Assembly (NCBI RefSeq): GCF_008728965.1
Contig: NZ_VSMC01000022.1
Span: forward strand, 1-53,608
DNA: 53,608 bases
Direction of reading: 5' to 3'
Source of the DNA: Heminiphilus faecis
Lineage (GTDB): Bacteria; Bacteroidota; Bacteroidia; Bacteroidales; Muribaculaceae
Part shown: one piece after another, positions 17,800 through 26,469 of the stretch
How positions within the stretch are numbered: position 1 is the stretch's first letter
How the letters are laid out: every line of letters begins with the position of its first letter
Made by a program: the position numbers and the translations under genes
The notes under the pieces: generated by a model
Seen by the model: only the letters and a program-made list of their open reading frames with translations
The model's database searches: none
Told to the model about the DNA's origin: nothing

Positions 17800-19170
17800 C
17801 TACCCTCGTTTTACATCTATAACCTCACCCGTCATAGGCGACAGCAGGGTTTTGACCGAAGCCACGGCCACCGTGCGAGGGTCGAGCAGGGTGCCTTCCG
17901 GCTCATTGCCGAAGTTTTTGACGCGCATAGGTGTTTTGGTGCGTTCGGGATTTATGCAATTGACTCTGATGCCGCTGTCAAACCACTCTTCGCTGAGTGC
18001 CTGAACAAAGTTGACTATGGCGGCTTTGAGCGACGAGTACAGGCTGTACATGGCGCGGCCGCGGGTATACGAACTTGACGTGAAGAAGATGGCGCATCCT
18101 TTTGATGCCTCCAGATATGGGTATGACTCCTTGGCCACATTGACGCAGCCGAGATAGTTGACGTCAATGCTTTTGCGCACCGTATCGTAGTCCATTACAT
18201 TCAGCGGCTGGCGGTCCAGAAGTCCGGCGGTGTTGACCACATAGTCCACCCGGCCGGTCGAGGATGCGGCTTCGGCGAGCGCTGCGCTCACCGACTCAGG
18301 ATTGGTGACATCGACCCCCGAGCGCCGGCTCACTGCATGGACATGCATGTCCATGTCGCGGCACAGACGGGCTATCTCATAGCCGATGCCTTCGGTGCCG
18401 CCGAATATGATCACGGTCTTGCCTTTAAGCGAGGCTTTGTCGTCGGAGGTTATGGATGAGGACATGCCTGAAAGACTTTTGAGCTGAAATAGTTTGTCAA
18501 TCAGGAATATATCCTCTTTGTAGGTGAGCTTCATGTTGAACTGCTCGCCTTTGACCACGAAAATAGGCACGTCAGGCATGTACTTCAATACTACGCCGCA
18601 GTCATCGGTGGTTTTGAACTTAGGGTCGAGCAGCGCCCTGTCATATGCTTCCTTTATGACGGAGAGTTTGAAAGCCTGCGGAGTCTGTCCGTTGCGCAGA
18701 AACTGGCGCGAGGGTATTTTCACAATCTCGTCATCATCGTTGACCTGTATTATCGTGTCGGTCGTGGGCACGGCCACATCGATGGCGTCATAGCTGCCGA
18801 GCGCGTCGATGACGTCGTTGATTATACGTTCGTTGACGAGCGGTCTTACCGAGTCGTGAAATATGATGTTGCACTCGCCTTCAGGAGCGTATGCGTTGAT
18901 GGCGGCGAGGCTTGATTCGTAACGCTCCCTGCCTCCGCCAAGTATTTTTTTGATTTTTCCGAAGCGGTTGTGCAGGCATATCTCTTCTATGTCGCGTTCG
19001 TAGTCGCTGTTTACGACCACGCATATCTCGTCGATACGGGCATTGAGCTGAAACATATTGATTGTATGCTCAATCACTTTCTTTCCGGCAATCTTCATGA
19101 ACTGCTTGGGCGTGTTGTCGCCCATGCGTTGTCCGGAGCCTCCCGCAAGTATGACAGCGATATTTCTCAT
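17800..19170 (-). CDS. Bifunctional cytidylyltransferase-SDR (CDP-ribitol-type synthase)
   Basis: This is a 456-residue fusion. Residues 1-230 are an IspD/TarI-like cytidylyltransferase with ILAGGSGQRMGDNTPKQF at 8-24, FHDSVRPLV near 104 and RNGQTPQAF at 159-167. Residues 248-456 are a short-chain dehydrogenase with the nucleotide motif FGGTEGIG at 256-263, NTAG at 313-316 and the catalytic Tyr378-x3-Lys382. This domain order matches Bcs1/Acs1 of Haemophilus influenzae, which reduces ribulose-5-phosphate and makes CDP-ribitol. It is too long for plain IspD, and the SDR half argues against an MEP-pathway role. It runs straight into the LicD gene (four-base gap). Confidence 0.88.
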   Translation of the reverse strand: MRNIAVILAGGSGQRMGDNTPKQFMKIAGKKVIEHTINMFQLNARIDEICVVVNSDYERDIEEICLHNRFGKIKKILGGGRERYESSLAAINAYAPEGECNIIFHDSVRPLVNERIINDVIDALGSYDAIDVAVPTTDTIIQVNDDDEIVKIPSRQFLRNGQTPQAFKLSVIKEAYDRALLDPKFKTTDDCGVVLKYMPDVPIFVVKGEQFNMKLTYKEDIFLIDKLFQLKSLSGMSSSITSDDKASLKGKTVIIFGGTEGIGYEIARLCRDMDMHVHAVSRRSGVDVTNPESVSAALAEAASSTGRVDYVVNTAGLLDRQPLNVMDYDTVRKSIDVNYLGCVNVAKESYPYLEASKGCAIFFTSSSYTRGRAMYSLYSSLKAAIVNFVQALSEEWFDSGIRVNCINPERTKTPMRVKNFGNEPEGTLLDPRTVAVASVKTLLSPMTGEVIDVKRG

Positions 19171-19181
19171 TTATTATGGGG

Positions 19182-22100
19182 TTACAGTATTATAAATGAA
19201 GAGTCGACGGTTGATTTCAGTTCCGACTTCAACTTGTTGGCGTTGACCGGTTTTGACACATATCCGTTAAAGCCGTTCTCCATTATGCGGTCTTTGTCAG
19301 AGGCGAATGCATAGGCGGTGACCGCGATTATAGGTACGGTTTTGGATATTTTTCTTATCTCGCAAGTTGCCTCGTATCCGTCCATGTTGGGCATATTGAT
19401 GTCCATGATTATGATGTTGGGCTGATGGAGCTTGAACAGTTCCACGGCCTCCACGCCATCCCATGCATGGATGAGGTTGTAGTCGTTGGAGAGGATGGTG
19501 TCAAAGAGCAGATAGTTGCTATCGTTGTCCTCGGCCACGAGCAGTGTCAGTTTGTCTTTCTTTATTGTCTCCTTGGGTTGCGCTATGGCGGGTGCGGTCT
19601 TCAGGTCGGAGTTCTTTACTTCCTTGAACGGTATCGTGAACCAGAATGTGGATCCGAGACCGAGACCGGGCGACTCGACGCCTATAGTGCCGCCCATCTT
19701 TTCGATGATGCTCTGGCATATTGACAGACCGAGGCCGGTGCCCTGAACGAAGTCGTTGAGTTTGGTGAAGCGCTGGAACACGCTTGACTGCTTTTCGCGG
19801 TCGATGCCTATGCCGGTGTCACGTACGAAGAAGTATATGTCTTTGCCGCGCAACTCGTAGCCGAAAGTGATGCTGCCTTTTTCGGTGAACTTGCATGCGT
19901 TGGTCAGCATGTTGATGAGCACCTGCGACAGTCGGTTGCGCTCGGCTTCTATCACGCACTCTGCGGCGCCGAGGGTGAAGTTAAGCACTACCCCGGGCTT
20001 GAGGCGCAGCCTCACCGTATTTTCCAAGTTGCGTATAAGTTCGTTTAGGTCGGTAGGCTGGTATATGAATTCCAGAGTGTTGGCTTCAACCTTGGCAAGG
20101 TCGAGAATGTCGCTTATGAGCTGCAGCAGCAGTTGGTTGTTGTTCTCGATGATGCCGATGAATTTTTCTTTTTTCTCCGGCTCGTTGGTGGTGGCCAGCA
20201 GATTGGAGAAACCGACTATGGCGTTGAGCGGTGTACGTATTTCATGGCTCATATTGGCGAGGAATGCCGATTTGAGTCTGTCAGACTCGCGTGCATGCTC
20301 CTTGGCCTGAATAAGAGTCTGTTCCTGTTTTTTACGCTCGGTGATGAGCAGTAACGAGCCTGTAAGCGCTGTCGGACGGTCATTTGTGTCGACATTGTCG
20401 ACGGTGGCGTTGACTTCGAGCCAGTCGGTCAGTTCTTCTCCGTTTACGAGAGTCACTACTCTGAACTCTTCTTTTATGTAGTTTACTGATCGATCCACAA
20501 GATTTCGGTAGGCTTTTCTTATGCGCGGCAGATCCTCCTTGTGTATGCGCTGAAATATCTCGTTTGAGTCAACGATGTTCTGCCCGCGCTTCTCGTCAAA
20601 GGAGCTTTGGAAGTTCATGTGGCTGAACACTCCGCCCGAGTCGCAGAATATGCGTTGTGTCTCAAGATCCCACTGCCACGGTATTATGCGTGCCACGCTG
20701 AGCGTCATCTGGAGTTGCTTGCGCGATTCGCGCAGTTCGTTCTCGGCCTTGTTCTGCTTGGTGCTGTCGATGCCGAATATCTCTATTGTGCCGGGCTGAG
20801 CGCCTTGGGTTATCAGGAAGTTATAATATGTGTCGTTGTCTTTGAAGTAGTGGGTGAATGTCACCGAGTGCCCGTTCTCCATGCCTGTCTCCACGAGTTG
20901 CTTTACATAATCCATGTTGAGGAATGTATTGGGGTCGGTGGCTATCTGTTCAAACGACTGGTTGTCTGACTTCAGTTCGATGGCCATGACTTTTTTGTTG
21001 GCTCCGGTGTGTACGGTGGCATGTCCGTAGGCTATGGGCATGTTGCGCACGAGTACGTCATGGTCACGGTAAGCATTGAGCTTGGTCGATGTCTTTATGT
21101 TCTTGATGAGAAGCAGTATGACCACGAGCACTATGACGAGTGCGCCTACAAGCAGATACCATAACAGCGCTTTCCATGCCGACTCAGGCTTGTCTATATA
21201 TACTGTGTCGTCGGGACAGTTGCTTTCGGAGTAGCCGCACAGTTTCATCTGCGGATAGTTTACCACGTAGTGGAAATCATCGGGATACTCCGGATAGAAG
21301 AACGGCAGTTGTGACATTGACATTCCGGCCACCATCTCTTTAAGATAACGTTGCGTGATGTTGTGGAGTTTGTCTCTGTCGGGGTAATACCCTCCCAGTA
21401 TGCCTTTGTCGAGGTATGCCTCGCGTAAGGTATATATGGGCTGTTTTGCCTGCTTGACCATTATGTAGTCGCCCGTTACGAGTGACGGATAGCCGTTGAC
21501 ATTTTTTTTGGTATAAAACCATGACGAGAAGAGCAGAGCCGTGCCGTTTTCGCCTCCTGTAAGATAGCTGAGCAGCTTGCCGTTGTTTTCCGCATTGCCT
21601 ACGAGCCATTCATAATCTATTTCAGGATATGTAGCGGCTATATAGGAGCGTATGCTGGTGTTCAGATGACGGTTTATCGAGAGTTCGTCGGCGGCAAACA
21701 CGATTCTGCCGAGTCCCGGATTCATCCGTACCATAAGGTCGATGGTCTCCTTGTACATGATCGGCGACTCAATAAAAGTGAAGTCGTAGATTTCGCGCAA
21801 TTCCGACAAGGGCACGAGATCATCCTGTGTGCCGTCGTCTTCAATCGTAGCTCCGGTATAATAATATTTTTCCGGGGCTATGCGGTCGTCGTTGCTTATG
21901 AATATGGTGGGTATGTTGCCCCATTTGGCCGTAAGTTTTTCCATAAGCGTAAAGCCCGGCGCGCCGAGTATGACCATGCCGTCGGGTGCTTTTGGAAAAC
22001 GGCTGAGCACACCGTTGAGGGTCCTTTCATAGATTGTGTCGTTGGTGATGTAAGTGAAGTTCAGGTTCACCACGCTGACGGTGAAGTCCGATGAGTGGGC

Positions 22101-22286
22101 GCTGGTGTTCAGTATGAGCGAGGTCAACTCGTTGTTCCATGCGGCTCCGTCGTTATAGGAGTTCAGTACGAGTATGTTTTTCTGTCCGCTATCGGCATTT
22201 GACGCCGACATGGCAGAGGTTGTCCCGATAAGTATTAATGCTGAAATCAGTGCGGTTACACGCAAAATGCTACTATATCTGTTCAT
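19182..22286 (-). CDS. Hybrid two-component sensor kinase with periplasmic binding domain
   Basis: This is a 1034-residue one-protein phosphorelay. A signal peptide (about 1-28) leads to a periplasmic domain (about 33-365) that resembles ABC-type sugar-binding folds (NILVLNSYNDGAAWNNEL, DGMVILGAPGFTL). A transmembrane helix lies at about 374-394. PAS-like domains follow near 405-515 and 525-650. HisKA has the phospho-acceptor His681 in SHEIRTPLNA. The HATPase shows N796 (NMLTNACKF), DTGIGI and GTGLGLSI. The receiver at about 914-1030 has Asp962 (IIMDINMPN) and Lys in SKPVN. No DNA-binding output domain is present, unlike the hybrid systems that control polysaccharide loci. It starts 180 bases after the big lipoprotein gene. 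Confidence 0.93.
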   Translation of the reverse strand: MNRYSSILRVTALISALILIGTTSAMSASNADSGQKNILVLNSYNDGAAWNNELTSLILNTSAHSSDFTVSVVNLNFTYITNDTIYERTLNGVLSRFPKAPDGMVILGAPGFTLMEKLTAKWGNIPTIFISNDDRIAPEKYYYTGATIEDDGTQDDLVPLSELREIYDFTFIESPIMYKETIDLMVRMNPGLGRIVFAADELSINRHLNTSIRSYIAATYPEIDYEWLVGNAENNGKLLSYLTGGENGTALLFSSWFYTKKNVNGYPSLVTGDYIMVKQAKQPIYTLREAYLDKGILGGYYPDRDKLHNITQRYLKEMVAGMSMSQLPFFYPEYPDDFHYVVNYPQMKLCGYSESNCPDDTVYIDKPESAWKALLWYLLVGALVIVLVVILLLIKNIKTSTKLNAYRDHDVLVRNMPIAYGHATVHTGANKKVMAIELKSDNQSFEQIATDPNTFLNMDYVKQLVETGMENGHSVTFTHYFKDNDTYYNFLITQGAQPGTIEIFGIDSTKQNKAENELRESRKQLQMTLSVARIIPWQWDLETQRIFCDSGGVFSHMNFQSSFDEKRGQNIVDSNEIFQRIHKEDLPRIRKAYRNLVDRSVNYIKEEFRVVTLVNGEELTDWLEVNATVDNVDTNDRPTALTGSLLLITERKKQEQTLIQAKEHARESDRLKSAFLANMSHEIRTPLNAIVGFSNLLATTNEPEKKEKFIGIIENNNQLLLQLISDILDLAKVEANTLEFIYQPTDLNELIRNLENTVRLRLKPGVVLNFTLGAAECVIEAERNRLSQVLINMLTNACKFTEKGSITFGYELRGKDIYFFVRDTGIGIDREKQSSVFQRFTKLNDFVQGTGLGLSICQSIIEKMGGTIGVESPGLGLGSTFWFTIPFKEVKNSDLKTAPAIAQPKETIKKDKLTLLVAEDNDSNYLLFDTILSNDYNLIHAWDGVEAVELFKLHQPNIIIMDINMPNMDGYEATCEIRKISKTVPIIAVTAYAFASDKDRIMENGFNGYVSKPVNANKLKSELKSTVDSSFIIL

Positions 22287-22409
22287 GAATAAGGGAGGTT
22301 ATCGATGCAAATAATCCATAAATAGGCAATTTCTCGTCAAAAATAATCAAATTATATTTAATAATACAATATTAGAGGCTCAAAAAGCGAAAAGAAATGT
22401 TAAAAGGCA

Positions 22410-22442
22410 ACCGGTCGGAAATCATTGCGATTCCCGACCGGT
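22410..22442 (-). terminator. Terminator after the large lipoprotein gene
   Basis: ACCGGTCGG at 22410-22418 pairs with CCGACCGGT at 22434-22442; inner AAT/ATT bases extend the stem. On the minus strand it is followed by TGCCTTTTAAC. It lies 24 bases past the stop at 22467. Confidence 0.75.
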
Positions 22443-22466
22443 GATAATGTTTAAGCCCTGCTCCGG

Positions 22467-24971
22467 TTACATGCCTGTGAAGCGGAGAGCTTTCACGCCG
22501 GCGCGGCCGTAAGCCACGTAGACTGTGCCGTCATCGGCAACTTTGACATAGTTTGCCGATGCGTTGCCCTGCTTGGTGTACTTCAGATCGGCTCCGGCAT
22601 TGTTTTTCTTTACCGCGAGGGTGGCCTTGTCAAGTACATAAACACCTGCTGCGCCGGCGGCTACATATAGATTGCCGCCCTTTATGCACAGACCGTTGGC
22701 TGCCGCACCCTTCTTGGCTTTGGGTATGTCCCAGCGGGCCTTTTCGTTGCCCTGCAGGTCATACACGGCTACTCCGTTGTTGCCTTGGCATGAGTATATG
22801 AGGTCGCCGTCGATAGCTATCACGTTCTTGCCGTATACGGGAGCGAAGGCGGGTATGTCCCAGCGGGTCTCGTAGGCGGTGGGGAAGTTGTCGATGGACC
22901 ATACGGTTATCGCGGCGGGCAGTGCTGTTGTGAAGTCGTCCTCATCATACTCCACTTCGATGTCGCCCGGGCGCTGGGTGTACTCGATGGTCACGGCATG
23001 GCGGTCGTTGATGGCTATGTGCTTGGCCGAACCGCCGGTTAGTGAGTAAGTGCCTACATTTGGTGTCGGGTGCTGCTTGTCGGCGGGTATTATCAGGATA
23101 GAGTCGGTGTCGTACTCCATGGTCTGGTAGCCGCCTGCGGTAGCCATGTATAGAGTGCGTTTACCGGCGTTTTCACGTATTACGACGCTGTTGCCCGATA
23201 TACCTTGTGCTTTTTGGTTGTCTCCGGCGGGCTGGAGCAGTGCGCGCACGAGCATGTCGCCGGCCCAGTTGTTGGTCACGTTGCCGAAGTTGTGGGTCGG
23301 GTCTAACATGATCTTGCCTATGATGGCGCCTTTCGCGTCGTTGTCGCCCATTGCGAGGAGCGAGTTGGTCTTGGCGTCAAATATGACATGGTTGAAGTCA
23401 TATGCTCCGCCGGCGGTTTCCGGCTTCAGTTCCATGTAAGAGGTCACGGCGAGGGTGTCGGCCGGAGTGAGTTCGATTACTTCTATGCAGCCCCAGTAGG
23501 GTATGCCGTCGTGTTCATGATTGCTGCCGCTGCCTGTGCCGGTGCCGCGCTTGTGCCATGACACGAATGCCTGTTTGCCCGTAAGGTCTACGCAAGTGGC
23601 CGAGATGGGGTGGGTGTGGGCGTCGGTGCCGCCGATGACGATAACGGGTTCGGGTTCGTCGTCGTCTTTGCCCTTGTCACCGTCAGAAGGACGGCATCCG
23701 TCGTTGTCGGCCGGTATGTATATGTCTTCGTCGCCTTCAAGTATTGTCGTGCCGCCGTTAGTGAAGGTCACGTCTTTGCCAAAGGCCACGGGATTGCCAT
23801 CGTTGTCCATTACGGAGCTGAATTTAAGACCGACATTTCCGTTGAACAGGCCGGGAAGGTCGTCGATGGTTCTTACAGGAGGATTCAGGTTGTTGTTGAG
23901 CTGTGCCTGAGCTTTGAATGTGCCGGCTTTTACCTTGCTTGACTCATTGCCGGCAAATATGAAGCCGGTTTTTTTGTTAGGCATGAAAAGTGTGCCTGTG
24001 ATGTCCACGAGCGACTGCTCCTGCATGCTTATCGCAGCTCCGCCGGCCAGTACGTTCATGTCCTTGGCCACGATGTAGCTGTCAATGATCATTTCGCCGC
24101 AGTTTTGCACGTCAAGAAGTCCGTTGGGCACTTCGAGGCACTTGGTGGCTATCGAACCGTTGGAGTTGATGCTGAGCCTGTCGCCGGTGACCTTTATGTA
24201 TTGGGCCACATTGATTGAGAAGTCATTCACGATCTCGGCGTTCTCTACGGTGAGTGAGTTGGCGGCAAAGTCTCCGTTCATGAGCTTGATTGACTTAACA
24301 TTGACATCGCCGTCAACGTTGAGGGCGGTCTTGTTGTCAAGCGATACGGCAAAATCCTTGTTGTCTATGCCGCGGTCAATATACAGGGCAGCCTCTTCGG
24401 TAAGATTAAGCGCGTCGGTCTTGGTGTAGGTCAAGGGTGCATACGCATATATCTCCACGCCCTTGATGCCCCATTCGTTGTTGATGGTGACCTCGCTGCC
24501 TTCCATGATGTAGATCTTGTTGGGCTTGCCGTTGGATGTGCTGATGTTGATAGTGATGCCCTTGCCGGTAATGTAGAGCGACGACTGATTGTTCATGTTG
24601 AGCCCGTATTCACCGGCCGCCTCCAGCTTGTAGCTGCCGCCGTTCATGTTCTGGTCGAATTCTTTGGCATCGGCCGGAATGGCAGGGGCTGCCGGCATCT
24701 CGAATCCACGGGCCTCTGATGCTCTGCCTCCATTTGTGGCGCCGAGGCTGTAGTTGTTGATTATGGCACCGAGTGCGGTGGGATCGGTAACGATGTTGCC
24801 CTTTACGCCGTTGGATGCCTCGATTGCAGGCGCATCGGGTCCTTCGGGGTTTTCTTGGTCTATTCCGTCATCCTTACAGCCGGTCATAGCTGCAAGTGCC
24901 ATCGCGAAAACACCGATTTTTAAGGTACATTTGCGTGACGGGCGCAAATCAAACACAGTTTTTTTACTCAT
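22467..24971 (-). CDS. Large surface lipoprotein with beta-rich repeats and C-terminal propeller-like region
   Basis: This is an 834-residue exported protein of unknown function. The lipobox ALAAMTGC puts the lipid Cys at residue 32. It is followed by KDDG, which fits the K-(D/E)2 export signal described for Bacteroidetes surface lipoproteins. Residues about 100-420 hold parallel-beta-like repeats with many short Asn/Ile/Val strands (for example ITINISTSNGKPNKIYIMEG). From about 440 on, motifs such as VIAIDGDLIYSCQGNNGVAVYDLQG, in short pieces, resemble LVIVD/PQQ-type beta-propeller blades. It has its own promoter and terminator, so it is transcribed alone. Its role may be adhesion or binding; that is a guess. 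Confidence 0.75.
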   Translation of the reverse strand: MSKKTVFDLRPSRKCTLKIGVFAMALAAMTGCKDDGIDQENPEGPDAPAIEASNGVKGNIVTDPTALGAIINNYSLGATNGGRASEARGFEMPAAPAIPADAKEFDQNMNGGSYKLEAAGEYGLNMNNQSSLYITGKGITINISTSNGKPNKIYIMEGSEVTINNEWGIKGVEIYAYAPLTYTKTDALNLTEEAALYIDRGIDNKDFAVSLDNKTALNVDGDVNVKSIKLMNGDFAANSLTVENAEIVNDFSINVAQYIKVTGDRLSINSNGSIATKCLEVPNGLLDVQNCGEMIIDSYIVAKDMNVLAGGAAISMQEQSLVDITGTLFMPNKKTGFIFAGNESSKVKAGTFKAQAQLNNNLNPPVRTIDDLPGLFNGNVGLKFSSVMDNDGNPVAFGKDVTFTNGGTTILEGDEDIYIPADNDGCRPSDGDKGKDDDEPEPVIVIGGTDAHTHPISATCVDLTGKQAFVSWHKRGTGTGSGSNHEHDGIPYWGCIEVIELTPADTLAVTSYMELKPETAGGAYDFNHVIFDAKTNSLLAMGDNDAKGAIIGKIMLDPTHNFGNVTNNWAGDMLVRALLQPAGDNQKAQGISGNSVVIRENAGKRTLYMATAGGYQTMEYDTDSILIIPADKQHPTPNVGTYSLTGGSAKHIAINDRHAVTIEYTQRPGDIEVEYDEDDFTTALPAAITVWSIDNFPTAYETRWDIPAFAPVYGKNVIAIDGDLIYSCQGNNGVAVYDLQGNEKARWDIPKAKKGAAANGLCIKGGNLYVAAGAAGVYVLDKATLAVKKNNAGADLKYTKQGNASANYVKVADDGTVYVAYGRAGVKALRFTGM

Positions 24972-25034
24972 AGTAATTCTGATGTTCTTTGATTGAGGTT
25001 ATTATATAATTGTTTGTTGCGATAATGAATTGTG

Positions 25035-25066
25035 CAAATATAAAAAATTATTTTAATAAAAGCAAA
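25035..25066 (-). promoter_or_regulatory. Promoter of the large lipoprotein gene
   Basis: On the minus strand TTTG (25066-25063) is followed after 20 bases by TATATTTG (25042-25035). This is a near-perfect Bacteroidetes promoter. The start codon is 64 bases past the -7 box. Confidence 0.8.
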
Positions 25067-25137
25067 TTTATTTGCGCACTAATCGGCTATATTGTAGGCC
25101 ATTATGTCAGGTTATTGTTGTTTATGGCTACCCGCCG

Positions 25138-26424
25138 TCACAGGCGTTCGTCTACAAGGGCTTTGTCAAGGGCGCTCTTTACGTCGTATACAACCGAGTT
25201 GTGACGCAACATCCGCCTGATGTCAAGCCGGGCAAATTCATCATGGTCAACACAATATATCACCGCATCATATTGTCTTTTTTCAACCTGAGTGAAGTCG
25301 TTTATGATTGTCATTCCGGTTGCGTCCTTGGCTCGCTTGGGAGCTACATACGGGTCATAGATGTCTATGTTGTCGGTGAAGTCGGAAAGAGCATTGTATA
25401 TGTCAGTCACTTTCGTATTGCGTACATCAGTGCAGTTCTCCTTGAAGGCGAAGCCGAGCAGCAGTATCTTGGAGTCTTTCACCGGTATGCCCTTTTTCTT
25501 CATCAGATGACGCACGCGGCCGGCCACATACTCGCTGATGTAGTTGTTGACCCTCCGCGCTTCTGACATAAGCCGGGGCTCCATGCCTTTTTTGCGGGCC
25601 TTATATATGAAGTAGTATGGATCAACGCCTATGCAGTGGCCTCCCACAAGTCCGGGCCTGATCGGTACGAAATTCCACTTGGATGATGCGGCTTTTATTA
25701 CTTCGGCCGTGTCGATGCCTAATGCGTTGAACACCATCGCGGCTTCGTTTATGAATGCTATGTTGATGTCGCGTTGGGTGTTTTCGAGTATTTTGGCTGC
25801 TTCGGCGGTCTTTATCGATGCGGCGCGGAATGTCGGAGCCTTTAGTACCGATGCATACAGACGGTCGACGAAGTCGGCGGCCTCGGCCGAGGAGCCCGAA
25901 GTGATTTTGCTGATGTTCTCTACGCGGTGCTCTCTGTCGCCGGGGTTTACACGCTCCGGTGAGTATCCAACATGGAAGTCGAGGTTATATCGCAGGCCGG
26001 AACCCTCTTCAAGCAGGGGCACACACTCCTCTTCAGTGGCTCCGGGATAAACGGTGGACTCGTATATGACCGTATCGCCGGGACGAAGCACCGATGCCAC
26101 ACTCCGCGAGGCATCGCGCAGTGGTGTCAGATCGGGTATGTTGTCTATGTCCACCGGAGTGGGCACGGTGATTATATACACATTGCAGTCGGTCATGGCG
26201 CTTATTTTGTCAGTCACGTTAAGGCCGTTTCCAATAACTCGAGCAAGTTCGTCGCTGCTCAATTCGCCGGTCTTGTCTACGCCGCCGGCTATTTCGGCTA
26301 CGCGCTCTGCGTTTATGTCAGTACCTGTCACGGGATATTTTCCGGCAAAAAGACAGGCCAGTGGCAGACCTACATATCCTAAACCGATAATGCCTATGTT
26401 TATATCCTCGAGACTATGATTCAT
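25138..26424 (-). CDS. UDP-N-acetylhexosamine 6-dehydrogenase type nucleotide-sugar dehydrogenase
   Basis: This 428-residue (from ATG 26424) NAD-dependent enzyme oxidises a nucleotide sugar to its uronic acid. The Rossmann motif GIIGLGYVGLPLA is at 11-23, followed by ITVPTPVD and YESTVYPGATEE. The catalytic loop GGHCIGVDPYY has the thiolate Cys264. A C-terminal domain reads ILLLGFAFKENCTDVRNTK. The GGHCIGVDPYY loop is that of WbpO/WbpA/TviB enzymes acting on UDP-HexNAc, not the GGxCFPKD of UDP-glucose dehydrogenase. It is the last gene of the exopolysaccharide operon and probably makes the charged sugar. A second in-frame ATG at 26451 lies upstream of a run of nine C in the message; MNHSLED was preferred because the extra residues are not family-like. 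Confidence 0.88.
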   Translation of the reverse strand: MNHSLEDINIGIIGLGYVGLPLACLFAGKYPVTGTDINAERVAEIAGGVDKTGELSSDELARVIGNGLNVTDKISAMTDCNVYIITVPTPVDIDNIPDLTPLRDASRSVASVLRPGDTVIYESTVYPGATEEECVPLLEEGSGLRYNLDFHVGYSPERVNPGDREHRVENISKITSGSSAEAADFVDRLYASVLKAPTFRAASIKTAEAAKILENTQRDINIAFINEAAMVFNALGIDTAEVIKAASSKWNFVPIRPGLVGGHCIGVDPYYFIYKARKKGMEPRLMSEARRVNNYISEYVAGRVRHLMKKKGIPVKDSKILLLGFAFKENCTDVRNTKVTDIYNALSDFTDNIDIYDPYVAPKRAKDATGMTIINDFTQVEKRQYDAVIYCVDHDEFARLDIRRMLRHNSVVYDVKSALDKALVDERL

Positions 26425-26432
26425 GATTAAAT

Positions 26433-26441
26433 GGGGGGGGG
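26433..26441. repeat. Run of nine G/C between GT2 gene and UDP-sugar dehydrogenase
   Basis: Nine G in a row on the plus strand (nine C in the mRNA) lie between two possible start codons of the dehydrogenase (26451 and 26424). Such tracts can change length by slippage. With the present length both starts share one frame; a change by one or two would put only the upstream start out of frame. Confidence 0.8.
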
Positions 26442-26469
26442 TAATTATCATATATACAATGGTTTACGG

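Noticed and set aside
17800-19170. IspD of the MEP isoprenoid pathway
   Set aside because: The protein is twice the length, with a full SDR domain, and is joined to a LicD gene; CDP-polyol synthesis fits better.
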